DNA of 64,000 nt from the NCBI RefSeq assembly GCF_900114265.1, contig NZ_FPKV01000001.1:868001-932000 (forward strand). The letters are read 5' to 3'. Origin of the DNA: Flaviramulus basaltis (GTDB lineage Bacteria > Bacteroidota > Bacteroidia > Flavobacteriales > Flavobacteriaceae). Position numbers and translations under genes: made by a program. The notes under the pieces are model-generated. The model was given only the letters and a program-made list of their open reading frames with translations. It did not search any database and had not been told where the DNA came from. Positions 45,320 through 55,699 of the stretch are shown one piece after another. Positions within the stretch are counted from its first letter, which is position 1, and every line of letters begins with the position of its first letter.

Positions 45320-48300
45320 TTAAAATTTGAATGAAACACCAAATGAATACGATTCGGCTAAAGGTATACTTCTTCCAGTAAACCCATTAATATTACTTCC
45401 TGCACTATAGTCGCTTCCTTCAGGATCATATCCATCAAAAGGTGTCCAAATTAAAATATTATTAGCGCTAGCACTAATAGTAATATTATCAATATGTTTA
45501 CTGAAAAAATCACCATCTAGAGTGTAAGAAAGACCTATGTTTCTTAGTTTAATCCATGAAGCATCTTGTAGTAGTACTTCTGCATTTCTTCTCCAATATG
45601 TTGTTGAATTAAATAGATTGTATAGTGCTGATGAAGTTGGAGAGGTGTCTACTTCTTGAGTATTTGGAATATATGATCCAGCATTATTGGGGTCTTCCAT
45701 AACTCCATCAAAAACATATGTATCATTTTCTCTAAATTGTAATGTGTATGCAGAACTTCCCATTCTATTATTAATATAGCTTGTCCAAGAATACTTGTCT
45801 CCTCCTTTTTTCCACTCAAATAAGAAGTTTAAATTAAAGCCTTTCCACTTAATTGTATTTCCAAACCCCATGGTGAAGTCTTCTATTGAATTTCCAACAA
45901 TTACCTTATCGTCAAAATTTGTTGTTGGTAAACCATCACTGTCAAGAATTAGTTCTCCACTTTCAGTCCTGTTTGAAAGGTATCCATAAATAGCGCCAAT
46001 ACGATCTCCTTCTTTTGGTTGGAGGTATAACCTTGCTCCAGTGGGATCAGGATCTGGTGTTAGGAAATCAATATAGGGAACATCATCTGGTAGATCGGTA
46101 ACCTCACCATCATTTGTTGAATATGTATAGTTTATGGTGTAAGTAAAGTTTTTAGTCCTGATGATATCTCCACTCAATAATAATTCGTGTCCGTCTGTTG
46201 TGTAGGTTCCAGCATTTCTTAATAAAGATGTAAAACCTGAAGTTGGTGGTGTATTTACAGGGAAAATAGCATCTGTTACTTTGTTTTTAAAATAGGCATA
46301 ATCTATACGGAAGCGGTTATTAAGAAATCTAAGGTCTGTACCAAGTTCCCAACCTTTCGTTCTTTCAGGTAATAAATTATCATCACTTGACCTATCATCC
46401 AATTCATATCCACCTACTCCGTTCCAAGGAAAACCACTGGCAGGTGAAAAATAAGGTCTGCCACTTAACCCAAATCCTGTGCCATTACCTGCTTCAGCAT
46501 AAGCTATTCTTATTTTTCCAAAAGAGAAAACAGTATTCTCTTTTGAAAATAAACTGTGAACATCATAAGCTAAACTAGCAGAAGGGTAAAAAACAGAATT
46601 ATTTTTTAGAGGCAATGTTGATAACCAATCGTTTCTTCCTGTGAAAGTTAAGAACAGTTTGTTATATAAATCTACCTTAAGTTCTCCAAAAACACCTATT
46701 TCTCGTAGTGTGACAATATCATTTGATACTGCAAAACCGCCTTGTGTATTACTGATATGGTTTACACGCGGAAACAATAAATTTTCACCATATTGTCTGT
46801 TAGATTCCGACTGTCTATCAGAAATTTGATTACCTAAAAGTAAAGATGTATGTATATCTTTTGTGAAATTATGAGTAAAATTGATTAAGAAATTAGATTC
46901 TAAACCTGTAAAATTAATGGTTTGATTAACTATAAAACCATTTTCACCAGAACCCTCATCAAGGTCTGGTGCTACAAATCGACTAAAAACGGAACTGTAG
47001 TTATCTATTTGAGCGGAATAGTTTATACTTATCCATTCTTTTGGTGTCCAAATAAAATTACCACTTGCAATCCAACGATTAGAATCTTCTGTTAAAGAAC
47101 TAAAATCTGCATTATACAAAGGGTTATCAATAAACCCTGGATAAGGATTTCTTCTAGAACCATCTGAATTTAGATAATCAGAGATTGGATAAGCAGGTGT
47201 CCAGTAACCTAATGCACTCATTATAGATTTGTCGCCACCAGTTGGTTTTCGAGAATCTGATTTTGAATAAGTTAAAGAGGTGTTTATCCTAAATGTATTT
47301 GTTGCCTGATAACCAGAATTCACTCTTAATGTTGTTTTCCCATAATCAGTGCCAGGAATAATACCTTCTTCTTTAGTGTCGGACACAGATGCATAATAAT
47401 TAAACTTATCAGACGCTCCAGAAATATTGAAATTTATATTTTTATCAATTCCGGTTTTAAAGGTGTCTTCGAAAGGGTTATATGCACGATCATTTGTTAA
47501 ATCTACAGTTGTGCCATCATATTCAAAACTATCATCAGTGTATCTTACACCCCAAGAATAGGGTCCATTACCGCTACCAACTCCTGTTAAAGTATAGCCG
47601 TCATCTGATTCTGGCGTATAAAGTCTATATGGTCTTCCATATCTTCCTTCTCTAAAAACATATTGTAAATCAGGTGTTTGTTTTACTTGACTTGTGGAGA
47701 TAGAACTAGAAATATTAATTGAGGGTTTTCCTTCTTTCCCCTTTTTAGTAGTGATAATAATTGCTCCGTTTGCAGCTCTAATACCATATAATGCAGTTGC
47801 TGCAGCTCCTTTTAATATATTATAAGATTCTATATCATCAGGGTTTAAGTCATTTGATTTAGATGTGGCAGAATATTTTTCACTACTAAGTACCCATGCA
47901 TTTTCACTGCTACCGGTCAAACTAGGAACAAAAGCATCATTGCTAATAGCAACACCATCAACTACAATTAATGGCTGGCTACTTACAGAGGGATTCATTG
48001 AGGATAGTCCTCTAATAGTGATATCAAATCCACTTCCAACAGACCCCGAAGTTTTGGAAATCTTTAAACCTGCTACTTGACCTTGTAGGGATGAAATAGC
48101 ATTGCTTTTTCCAGCAGTATTAACATCCTCTGCTTTAACCATTGTAGCAGAATACCCCAGTTCTTTCTCATTTCTTTTAATACCAAAAGCAGTCACAACT
48201 ACTTCGTCTAGTGTTCCAGCATCTATTTCTAAATTTACATTTAGTGAAGGACCAGTTATAGCAACCTCTTGAGATTTAAATCCTAAAAACGAAAAAATCA

Positions 48301-48511
48301 AGATATCACCTTCCTTTGCAGAAATTTTATAGTTTCCATCAAAATCGGTTGAGGTTCCATTACTTGTTTCTTTAACTTGAATATTTACACCAGGTAGCGG
48401 AATACTTGAAGCATCCATAACTTTCCCGCTAACAATTATGCTTTGGGAAAATAATAAACTAAATGCGGTTGTAAAAAAAACAAGTAAAGAGAGGGTTGTT
48501 TTTTTCTTCAT
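45320..48511 (-). CDS. SusC/RagA-family TonB-linked outer-membrane transporter
   Basis: This 1063-aa protein has a signal peptide (LLVFFTTAFSLLFSQS). A carboxypeptidase-regulatory-like domain comes next, at about 25-100 (VSGKVMDASSIPLPGVNIQV). The TonB box region is LDEVVVTAFGIKRN, followed by the plug domain (QVAGLKISKTSG, DVAIS-type SusC motif) and a 22-strand barrel ending SYSFGVSFKF. It forms the energised transporter with SusD. It is the first gene of the pair, with its own TATATTTG promoter. Confidence 0.95.
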   Translation of the reverse strand: MKKKTTLSLLVFFTTAFSLLFSQSIIVSGKVMDASSIPLPGVNIQVKETSNGTSTDFDGNYKISAKEGDILIFSFLGFKSQEVAITGPSLNVNLEIDAGTLDEVVVTAFGIKRNEKELGYSATMVKAEDVNTAGKSNAISSLQGQVAGLKISKTSGSVGSGFDITIRGLSSMNPSVSSQPLIVVDGVAISNDAFVPSLTGSSENAWVLSSEKYSATSKSNDLNPDDIESYNILKGAAATALYGIRAANGAIIITTKKGKEGKPSINISSSISTSQVKQTPDLQYVFREGRYGRPYRLYTPESDDGYTLTGVGSGNGPYSWGVRYTDDSFEYDGTTVDLTNDRAYNPFEDTFKTGIDKNINFNISGASDKFNYYASVSDTKEEGIIPGTDYGKTTLRVNSGYQATNTFRINTSLTYSKSDSRKPTGGDKSIMSALGYWTPAYPISDYLNSDGSRRNPYPGFIDNPLYNADFSSLTEDSNRWIASGNFIWTPKEWISINYSAQIDNYSSVFSRFVAPDLDEGSGENGFIVNQTINFTGLESNFLINFTHNFTKDIHTSLLLGNQISDRQSESNRQYGENLLFPRVNHISNTQGGFAVSNDIVTLREIGVFGELKVDLYNKLFLTFTGRNDWLSTLPLKNNSVFYPSASLAYDVHSLFSKENTVFSFGKIRIAYAEAGNGTGFGLSGRPYFSPASGFPWNGVGGYELDDRSSDDNLLPERTKGWELGTDLRFLNNRFRIDYAYFKNKVTDAIFPVNTPPTSGFTSLLRNAGTYTTDGHELLLSGDIIRTKNFTYTINYTYSTNDGEVTDLPDDVPYIDFLTPDPDPTGARLYLQPKEGDRIGAIYGYLSNRTESGELILDSDGLPTTNFDDKVIVGNSIEDFTMGFGNTIKWKGFNLNFLFEWKKGGDKYSWTSYINNRMGSSAYTLQFRENDTYVFDGVMEDPNNAGSYIPNTQEVDTSPTSSALYNLFNSTTYWRRNAEVLLQDASWIKLRNIGLSYTLDGDFFSKHIDNITISASANNILIWTPFDGYDPEGSDYSAGSNINGFTGRSIPLAESYSFGVSFKF

Positions 48512-48539
48512 ATGAATTAATTTTGAGTTAATAGTTACT

Positions 48540-48547
48540 CAAATATA
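48540..48547 (-). promoter_or_regulatory. -7 element of susC promoter, with inverted repeat
   Basis: The minus strand reads TATATTTG, 29 nt upstream of the susC ATG. TTGAGT and ACTCAA arms (48523-48542) overlap its end and could be an operator. Confidence 0.4.
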
Positions 48548-48761
48548 TTGTTTTTTTACTGTTTTTTAATATTTTTTGCATTATTAATCATTTTATCTCC
48601 TTTTTGTAAATAATATCTAACAATTATGTTAAAATATATAATATTTAAGAGAATTGTTTAATTTTAAAACTAAATATAAAACATGTTATTATAAAAGATT
48701 TTATTGTTTATTAATATTTAATAACTAGATACTTAACCTTAATTATTATTAGAATAAAGCT

Positions 48762-50036
48762 ATGTCTGTTTTTGTAAAAAAATCACTCTTATTTGTATTA
48801 ATATTCTCTTTTTTATATAGTTGTAAATCAACTTATATTAATAAAAATATTACAAGAAAAATTGAAACAAGTTTTTATAATGATCAATTTACAGGCGTCT
48901 TAGTTTTTAATCCTAAAACAAACGACACCGTTTTTAAGTATAATGCTAACAAGTATTTTATTCCAGCAAGTAATACTAAAATATTTACACTTTACACTGC
49001 TTTACAATTTTTACCTAACCAAATTCCAGCATTTAAATATACTTTAGAGAATGATAAAATAACAATTCAAGGAACAGGAGATCCTACTTTTCTTCACACC
49101 TTTTTTAATGATAGCACAGCTTTAAAAATGGCTAGAAATTATAAGAATGTCAATATAGTTTTTAATAATTTAGAAGATGATAAGTTTGGACCAGGTTGGG
49201 CGTGGGAAGATTATGATGCTTATTTTAGTCCAGAACGAAGTAGTTTTCCTATATATGGAAATGTTTTAACAATTAATGGGAAAGATAGCTTGCAAAGTAT
49301 TCCAAAAATTCTAAAACAAAGCATAAAATATACCGAAACCTCCAAAAGAAGAAATTATAACGAGAATATCTTTTTTTACAATTTAAAGAAACAAGACACA
49401 ATTGAAATACCAATGGTAATTGATACATTGTTTATAAAAAAACTATGGCAAGATGTCTTGCCGGGAAAAATATCGATATCTAATTACATAGGAAAAAAAA
49501 TGGAGCACATTGCATATAGTGTTCCTTCAGATTCTTTATATAAAAGAATGATGGAAGTGAGCGATAATTTTTTAGCCGAACAAATACTAATTCTAGCTTC
49601 ATCTACAATGTCTGATACTTTAAACTCAAATAAAGTAAGAGAATATATTTTAAATAATCAGTTAAAAGATTTGAAACAGAAACCACGTTGGGTTGATGGC
49701 TCTGGTTTGAGCAGATATAATTTATTTGCCCCCATATCTTTTGTTCAAGTACTCACAAAATTATACAATGAAATTCCAAGAGACCGGTTGTTTAATTTGT
49801 TTCCTATTGGAGGTGAAACAGGGACGTTAAAAAAATATTATTCAGGCATTTCAAAACCATATATTTATGCGAAATCTGGAACAATTGGTAACAATTATTC
49901 TTTAAGTGGTTATTTAATCACAAACTCTGGAGAAACACTAGTTTTTAGTTTTATGAACAATCATTATCTAAAACCATCCGTTGAAGTAAAAAAAAGAATG
50001 CAATCTGTTTTTGAATGGCTAAGGGATAACTATTAA
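48762..50036 (+). CDS. dacB: D-alanyl-D-alanine carboxypeptidase/endopeptidase (PBP4, S13)
   Basis: This 424-aa low-molecular-mass PBP of family S13 trims or cross-cuts peptidoglycan peptides in the periplasm. It has a lipoprotein-like signal (LIFSFLYSCKST). The catalytic motifs are visible: SxxK in PASNTKIFTLYTAL, SxN in VSDNFLAEQ, and K-S-G in YAKSGTIGNNYSLSGYL. RWVDGSGLSRYNLFAP is a typical family motif. It is divergent from susC with 250 nt between, and its product could generate murein peptides for uptake. This link is inference. Confidence 0.9.
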   Translation: MSVFVKKSLLFVLIFSFLYSCKSTYINKNITRKIETSFYNDQFTGVLVFNPKTNDTVFKYNANKYFIPASNTKIFTLYTALQFLPNQIPAFKYTLENDKITIQGTGDPTFLHTFFNDSTALKMARNYKNVNIVFNNLEDDKFGPGWAWEDYDAYFSPERSSFPIYGNVLTINGKDSLQSIPKILKQSIKYTETSKRRNYNENIFFYNLKKQDTIEIPMVIDTLFIKKLWQDVLPGKISISNYIGKKMEHIAYSVPSDSLYKRMMEVSDNFLAEQILILASSTMSDTLNSNKVREYILNNQLKDLKQKPRWVDGSGLSRYNLFAPISFVQVLTKLYNEIPRDRLFNLFPIGGETGTLKKYYSGISKPYIYAKSGTIGNNYSLSGYLITNSGETLVFSFMNNHYLKPSVEVKKRMQSVFEWLRDNY

Positions 50037-50203
50037 AAACAAAGTTAGACTTGCAAAATTCACTTAATATTTTTTGTAAAATTCAAATAGATAAACAGAG
50101 TAATAGAAAGTAAAATTATATAAATGTATGTTTATAACATAGTTGATTTAAGTTTAGATATATTATTTTTGATAATCACAAAAACAAAAAATAATTCACA
50201 AAA

Positions 50204-50650
50204 ATGACAAATCATATTACCACAACTTGGTTGGGAGACATGAAGTTTGAGAGCACAAACCCATCAGGTCACAATTTATTTATTGAAGCAGGGGAAGAAA
50301 ACGGAGGAAAAGGAGAAGGCTATCGCCCAAAAGCTTTAATGTTATCGAGTTTAGCAGGTTGTTCGGGTTTAGATGTGGCTTCATTAATTAAAAAAATGAA
50401 ATTAGAAGTTGAAAATTTTAAAATTGAAATTGAAGCAAATTTAACAGAAGAGCATCCAAAACATTATGATAAAGTTGCTATGCATTTTCATTTTCACGGA
50501 AATAATTTAAATGAAAAAAAACTTCAAAAAGCTGTGGATTTATCGGTTGAAAAATATTGTGGCGTTATGGAAATGTTTCGTCAGTTTGCAGAACTAAAAA
50601 TTGAAACTCATTTTCATAGAACAAAGGTGGATTTTTTTCCTGTTCAGTAG
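50204..50650 (+). CDS. OsmC/Ohr-family protein
   Basis: This 148-aa OsmC-like protein has the two peroxidatic/resolving cysteines, Cys in LSSLAGCSGLDVASLI (about 50) and Cys in EKYCGVMEMF (about 116). The family start is TTTWLGDMKFES. In the family, such enzymes reduce organic or fatty-acid hydroperoxides using dihydrolipoyl or thiol partners; the OsmC subgroup is stress-induced. It precedes recJ by 15 nt and may be co-transcribed with it. Confidence 0.88.
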   Translation: MTNHITTTWLGDMKFESTNPSGHNLFIEAGEENGGKGEGYRPKALMLSSLAGCSGLDVASLIKKMKLEVENFKIEIEANLTEEHPKHYDKVAMHFHFHGNNLNEKKLQKAVDLSVEKYCGVMEMFRQFAELKIETHFHRTKVDFFPVQ

Positions 50651-50665
50651 AGATAAAAAAACCAT

Positions 50666-52354
50666 ATGCGTTGGACTTTAAAGCCAAAACCAGACACTAA
50701 AAAAGTAGAAGCTTTACAAAAAGCTCTTCAAGTCGATAAAACTGTAGCAACCTTATTGTTGCAAAGGGGTATTGAAACTTATGAAGATGCTAAGCGTTTT
50801 TTTAGGCCAAGTTTAGATCATTTGCACAATCCATTCTTAATGAAAGATATGGATAAAGCGGTATTGCGTATTGAGAAAGCCATTACTAATAATGAGAATA
50901 TTTTGGTTTTTGGTGATTATGATGTAGATGGTACAACATCGGTGGCTTTAATGTCATCTTATTTAAAAACTAGAACCAATAATATTGCCACTTATATTCC
51001 AGATCGTTACGATGAGGGTTACGGCATTTCATATCAAGGAATTGATTTTGCTCAAGATAATGATTTCACACTTATTATTGCTTTGGATTGTGGTATAAAA
51101 GCAATAGATAAAGTTACATATGCGAAGGAAAAAGGAGTTGATTTTATCATTTGTGACCACCATAGACCTGGTAAAAATATTCCCGAAGCTATTGCTGTTT
51201 TAGATCCAAAACAAGAAGATTGCGAATACCCATATAAAGAACTTTGTGGTTGTGGAGTTGGCTTTAAACTTATTCAAGCATTAGCATCTAAAGAAGGAAA
51301 AACAGTTGAAGATTTAGTAGAATATTTAGATTTGGTAGCTACTGCTATAGGTGCAGATATTGTTCCTATTACAGGAGAAAATAGAGTTTTAGCATATTTC
51401 GGACTTCAAGTTATAAATCACAATCCACGAATTGGAATAGCGGCACTTATTGCTCAAATAAAGAAACAGGAATTATCCATTACCGATGTGGTTTTTATTA
51501 TTGCACCAAGAATTAATGCTGCGGGACGTATGAAACATGGTAATCATGCAGTGACACTTTTAACAGAAAAGAACCCAGATTTAGCACAACAATATGCTGC
51601 CGAAATAGAAACATTTAATACAGATAGACGAGAAGCAGATAAACAAATTACAATAGAAGCTCTTGAGCAAATTGAAGAACTAAAGGAACAGAAGCGCTTT
51701 ACAACAGTTGTTTATAATGAAAATTGGCATAAAGGCGTTATTGGCATTGTGGCTTCAAGACTAACAGAAACGCATTACAGACCAACTTTAGTTTTTACAA
51801 AAAGCGGAGAAAAACTTGCAGCATCAGCACGTTCTGTTTCTGGATTTGATGTTTATAATGCTTTGGAAGCTTGTAGCGAACATATTGAACAGTTTGGTGG
51901 ACACAAATATGCGGCTGGATTAACGCTTAAAGAAGAAAGTTACGAAGCATTCAAGCAAGCTTTTGAAGATGAAGTTTGCAAAACTATTGATAGAAGTTTA
52001 TTAATTCCCGAAATTAAAATTGATTGGAAAATCGATTTAGAAGAGATTACTCCTAAATTCTACCGAATTTTAAAACAGTTTGAGCCTTATGGTCCAGGAA
52101 ATATGTCTCCGGTTTTTATGACGGATAATTTAATAGATACAGGTTACGGGAAGTGTGTTGGAGAAGATAAAACACATTTAAGGCTAACAGTTAAACAACC
52201 TAAATCAAACTCTTTTGTTTGTATTGGTTTTAGTATGGGAAATAAAATTGATGTTATTTCTGAGAAAAAGACATTTCAAGCAGTGTATTCAATTGATGAA
52301 AACGAATGGCAAGGAAATGTAAGTTTACAACTTAAACTAAGAGATTTAAAATAA
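50666..52354 (+). CDS. recJ: Single-stranded-DNA-specific exonuclease RecJ
   Basis: RecJ is a 5'-3' ssDNA exonuclease in recombination and mismatch repair. The protein is 562 aa. DHH-domain motifs are FGDYDVDGTTSVALMSSYL, IALDCGIKAID and IICDHHRPG. The linker IAPRINAAGRMKHGNHAV, the DHHA1 domain motif FGGHKYAAGLTL and a C-terminal OB-fold ending in QLKLRDLK follow. All metal-binding Asp/His are present. Length is normal. A short unknown gene follows. Confidence 0.96.
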   Translation: MRWTLKPKPDTKKVEALQKALQVDKTVATLLLQRGIETYEDAKRFFRPSLDHLHNPFLMKDMDKAVLRIEKAITNNENILVFGDYDVDGTTSVALMSSYLKTRTNNIATYIPDRYDEGYGISYQGIDFAQDNDFTLIIALDCGIKAIDKVTYAKEKGVDFIICDHHRPGKNIPEAIAVLDPKQEDCEYPYKELCGCGVGFKLIQALASKEGKTVEDLVEYLDLVATAIGADIVPITGENRVLAYFGLQVINHNPRIGIAALIAQIKKQELSITDVVFIIAPRINAAGRMKHGNHAVTLLTEKNPDLAQQYAAEIETFNTDRREADKQITIEALEQIEELKEQKRFTTVVYNENWHKGVIGIVASRLTETHYRPTLVFTKSGEKLAASARSVSGFDVYNALEACSEHIEQFGGHKYAAGLTLKEESYEAFKQAFEDEVCKTIDRSLLIPEIKIDWKIDLEEITPKFYRILKQFEPYGPGNMSPVFMTDNLIDTGYGKCVGEDKTHLRLTVKQPKSNSFVCIGFSMGNKIDVISEKKTFQAVYSIDENEWQGNVSLQLKLRDLK

Positions 52355-52416
52355 AGCAATTTATTATTTAGAATAATTCTAAATAATATTATATTTGATA
52401 AGTAAAACAGTCAGAT

Positions 52417-52776
52417 ATGGAAAACGATATTTATAAAATTTATCATAATAGCATCGGAATTGCTTTTCAGTGGAAGTATACAACATCTAAACAATCGCGA
52501 AATAAAATTCAAATTGTGTTTAGAAATATGGGCTTCTTTTTAACTTTGAAAGAAATAAAACAATTTTATAAAAATGTGTTTGAAGCAAAAGAAACTAAAC
52601 AGTGTACATGTTGTAATAATGACACTGAAACAAGAAGTATTTTAGTTAAAACACCAAGTGAAAAGGTAGATATAGCAGTAAATAAAAAAGAATTAATGGA
52701 AGTAGAAGATTTAATTAGAGGCACATTGTTTCAGTTAAATTTAGATGATTATTTAAATTCTATTTGTAAAAATTAG
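52417..52776 (+). CDS. Conserved small protein of unknown function
   Basis: This 119-aa protein has a central CTCCNN motif (about 64-69) that may bind metal or be redox-active. The N-terminal half is QWKYTTSKQSRNKIQIVFRN and GFFLTLKEIKQFYKN; the C-terminal half is acidic with VEDLIRGTLFQLNLDDYL. No TM segment. I know similar small proteins in flavobacteria, without a function. It lies between recJ and the MFS gene on the same strand. Confidence 0.7.
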   Translation: MENDIYKIYHNSIGIAFQWKYTTSKQSRNKIQIVFRNMGFFLTLKEIKQFYKNVFEAKETKQCTCCNNDTETRSILVKTPSEKVDIAVNKKELMEVEDLIRGTLFQLNLDDYLNSICKN

Positions 52777-52817
52777 ATTTTGTATTTAACCTTTAAAATT
52801 TTCAACTAAAAATATAT

Positions 52818-54086
52818 ATGGCAAAAAAGGACCCTTATGCAGCATTACGAATTAAAGAATTCAATATTTTTCTATTAGTTCGTTTTGTATTAGTTTTTGG
52901 GTGGTCTATGCAATTTATTGTCATAGAATGGGAGGTTTATAGTATTACTAAAGATCCATTATCTCTTGGGGTTATTGGTTTAATGGAAATTATACCAGCA
53001 TTTACCATGGCGTTGTTTGCCGGTCATATTGTAGACCAAAAAGAAAAGCGGAATTTACTAGCGTTATGTATTGCCGCTTTTTCATTAATTAGTCTCGGTT
53101 TATTTCTATTAACTTGGGATAAGGTAGTAGGCGATTGGCCTCCAAAAACCATTTTATATTCTATTTATGGGTTAATATTTTTTGGTGGGTTTTTGCGTTC
53201 GTTTTTTGGACCTACAATTTTTTCTTTAGTTGCTTTAATTGTTCCGAAAAAAGTATACCCAAATGCTGCAACTTGGAATAGTTCTACTTGGCAAATGGCA
53301 TCGGTTTTAGGACCTGCTTTTGGTGGTTTTTCAATTGGATGGTTAGGAGTGCATTGGTCACTTTGCATTATTTTTGGCTTAATATTGTTGTCATTTTTTA
53401 TTTTACTACAAATAAAAAGGAAGCCTATTTTAAATCCTAAAATTGGCGAATCAGTTATAGAAAGTTTGAAAGAAGGAGTCAGTTTTGTTTTTAAAACGAA
53501 AGCTATTTTAGGCGCGATGACGCTAGACATGATAGCTGTATTGTTTGGAGGTGCTATTGCATTACTTCCTGTTTTTGCTCAAGACATTTTAGAGGTAGGA
53601 AGTGAAGGGTTTGGAGTGCTTAGAGCTGCACCAGCAGTTGGCGCGTTTATCACCATGCTAGTTACAGCTTACATACCAATAAGTAAAAATGCAGGTATGA
53701 AATTAATAGCAGCTGTATTTGGTTTTGGTGTATGTATTATTGTTTTTGGGTTGTCTTCTATTTTTTGGATATCGTTACTAGCGTTATTTTTTAGTGGCAT
53801 GACAGATGGTGTTTCTATGGTAATACGGCAAACGATTTTGCAAATAAAAACACCCGATCATATGCGTGGTCGTGTATCATCTGTAAATTCTATGTTTGTT
53901 GGATCTTCAAACGAATTAGGTGCTTTTGAAAGTGGTTTAACTGCAAAACTTTTAGGAACTGTAACTGCTGTTGTTTTTGGAGGAACCATGACATTAATTA
54001 CGGCTGTTACTACAGGTTTGGTTTCACCCTCTTTTAGAAAATTGGATTTAACTAAGGATTTGGAAGCTCATGAAAATGAGGAATAA
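52818..54086 (+). CDS. Major facilitator superfamily transporter
   Basis: This 422-aa MFS permease is of the EntS/drug-exporter type (MFS_3-like), with twelve predicted TM segments and a short charged N-terminus (MAKKDPYAALRIKEF). The loop after TM2 holds FAGHIVDQKEKRNLL (MFS motif A). The C-terminal half has KTPDHMRGRVSSVNSMF, a typical motif of this group. The substrate is unknown; efflux of small organic compounds or siderophores is usual for relatives. Confidence 0.88.
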   Translation: MAKKDPYAALRIKEFNIFLLVRFVLVFGWSMQFIVIEWEVYSITKDPLSLGVIGLMEIIPAFTMALFAGHIVDQKEKRNLLALCIAAFSLISLGLFLLTWDKVVGDWPPKTILYSIYGLIFFGGFLRSFFGPTIFSLVALIVPKKVYPNAATWNSSTWQMASVLGPAFGGFSIGWLGVHWSLCIIFGLILLSFFILLQIKRKPILNPKIGESVIESLKEGVSFVFKTKAILGAMTLDMIAVLFGGAIALLPVFAQDILEVGSEGFGVLRAAPAVGAFITMLVTAYIPISKNAGMKLIAAVFGFGVCIIVFGLSSIFWISLLALFFSGMTDGVSMVIRQTILQIKTPDHMRGRVSSVNSMFVGSSNELGAFESGLTAKLLGTVTAVVFGGTMTLITAVTTGLVSPSFRKLDLTKDLEAHENEE

Positions 54087-54178
54087 ATTGTTTATAAGTT
54101 GTTATTAACAATATAAATTACATTTATTTAGACTTAATAAAAATAAATTATATTTGATTAATTTAAATAACATCAATT

Positions 54179-54934
54179 ATGAGGCAACTTAATTCAAATG
54201 AACTTTTAGACAAATTCAGAGATAATTCAATTGATATAGATTACTGTTCTCATAAGGTCCTCACGGTTAAAGTTAACCAATTTTTTTATTTTCTTTTTGA
54301 TCAAGAAATTTCTAATAGGATTTTAGATAGAATTTCAGAAGATTTTGAAGATTTAAAAATTAAATTAATCTTAGTTCATGAAATTAGTAATGCTAGATCT
54401 CAAAAGGAATTTAAAGAAAGTTTAATTTCTAGAGAACTTCAAGGAGCATTTGGTTTTTTTGAAATTTTAAATAAATATAAAAAAACAAATACATATTCTA
54501 AAGACTACATTGATTTGGTAAGGGATTGGAATTATTATGTTGGAGGAGGTGATTATAATGATTTTAAAGAAGATTTTATCACCCATTTTTTTAAACCTTT
54601 TACAGAATTATTTGAATGGTATTTAAGTGAAAGTAAGACATTGAAAGATGAAGATTATTTTTCTTTTGAAGAACAAAATAAAATAATTATCAGAATTGAG
54701 TCTTTAAGGGAATCATTAGAAAGAATTGAACTTAAAATTGACTTTTCGGGTCAAATATTAGACGAGCATTTAGAAGATTTGGAAAAGTTAGTTAAAACCT
54801 TAAATAAAAAGAATTTAATAGAAATAATAAAAGGAAAATTTGGAGATGAAGTTATATCTAAATTAATTTCTTTTGAATCATTCACCAAATTGATAGAAGC
54901 AATTTCAGGAGAAGAATTTAAACTCTTAAATTAA
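54179..54934 (+). CDS. Unknown 251-aa accessory protein
   Basis: This helical, acidic protein has no signal or TM segment. Features are NQFFYFLFDQEISNRILDRI near the N-terminus, DLVRDWNYYVGGGDYNDFKE in the middle and a coiled-coil-like stretch at about 165-215 (ESLRESLERIELKIDF, LEDLEKLVKTLNKKN). Family not recognised. It converges on lpxH with a 4-nt overlap. A lineage-specific gene is likely. Confidence 0.65.
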   Translation: MRQLNSNELLDKFRDNSIDIDYCSHKVLTVKVNQFFYFLFDQEISNRILDRISEDFEDLKIKLILVHEISNARSQKEFKESLISRELQGAFGFFEILNKYKKTNTYSKDYIDLVRDWNYYVGGGDYNDFKEDFITHFFKPFTELFEWYLSESKTLKDEDYFSFEEQNKIIIRIESLRESLERIELKIDFSGQILDEHLEDLEKLVKTLNKKNLIEIIKGKFGDEVISKLISFESFTKLIEAISGEEFKLLN

Positions 54935-55683
54935 TATTTCTTCAATTCAAAATCTTCACCATCAAAAACACCATAGGTAAAATACTGTATCCAATCACCA
55001 AGATTAATGTATTTTGATTTTTCGTTGAGGTTTATTTCTAATGGTAAATGGCGGTGACCAAACACAAAATAATCACGATGGCTATCTTCTAATTTTCGTT
55101 TGCTGTATTGAACCAACCATTCGTTTTCTTCACCTAAAAAAGTAGCGTCATCATCACCAGAAATTAACTTATTTTTTACTGATAAGTATTGTGCGATACG
55201 CATACCAATGTCTGGATGTGCCCACCTAAATAACCACCTAAAAAAAGAGTTTTGAAACACTTTTTTCATGCGTTTATATCCTTTATCTCCAGGGCCCAAA
55301 CCATCGCCATGTCCAATAAAAAAAGTTTTATTGTTAAAGGTGAATTCTTCTGGTTTATGATAAACAGGGATATTAAGTTCTTCTTCAAAATATCCGTGCA
55401 TCCATAAATCATGATTGCCAACAAAATAATAGATTGGTATTCCAGAGTCTGAAATTTCGGCAAGTTTGCCTAATGTTCTAGTAAAGCCTTTAGGAACTAC
55501 TTTTTTATATTCAAACCAAAAATCGAATAAATCTCCTAACAGGAAAATTGCAGCGGCATCTTGTTTTACTTCATCTAACCAGGCTACAAACTTTTTTTCA
55601 CGCGGACGAGAAGCCTCTGTTGTTGGTGCTCCTAAGTGATTATCTGAAGCGAAATATATTTTTTTTCCTTTTGGAATTTGCAT
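54931..55683 (-). CDS. lpxH: UDP-2,3-diacylglucosamine diphosphatase (LpxH-like)
   Basis: This calcineurin-like phosphoesterase of 250 aa acts in lipid A synthesis (UDP-2,3-diacyl-GlcN hydrolysis to lipid X). The five metal-site motifs are D-x-H in FASDNHLGAP, GD-x-x-D in LLGDLFDFWFE, GNHD in FVGNHDLWMHG, H in FIGHGDGLGPGD and GH-x-H in FGHRHLPLE. These fit LpxH/LpxH2 enzymes. I use the ATG at 55683 (MQIPKGKKIYFASDN), as an upstream start adds six non-conserved residues. Confidence 0.92.
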   Translation of the reverse strand: MQIPKGKKIYFASDNHLGAPTTEASRPREKKFVAWLDEVKQDAAAIFLLGDLFDFWFEYKKVVPKGFTRTLGKLAEISDSGIPIYYFVGNHDLWMHGYFEEELNIPVYHKPEEFTFNNKTFFIGHGDGLGPGDKGYKRMKKVFQNSFFRWLFRWAHPDIGMRIAQYLSVKNKLISGDDDATFLGEENEWLVQYSKRKLEDSHRDYFVFGHRHLPLEINLNEKSKYINLGDWIQYFTYGVFDGEDFELKKY

Positions 55684-55699
55684 GGCGTAAATATAATAC

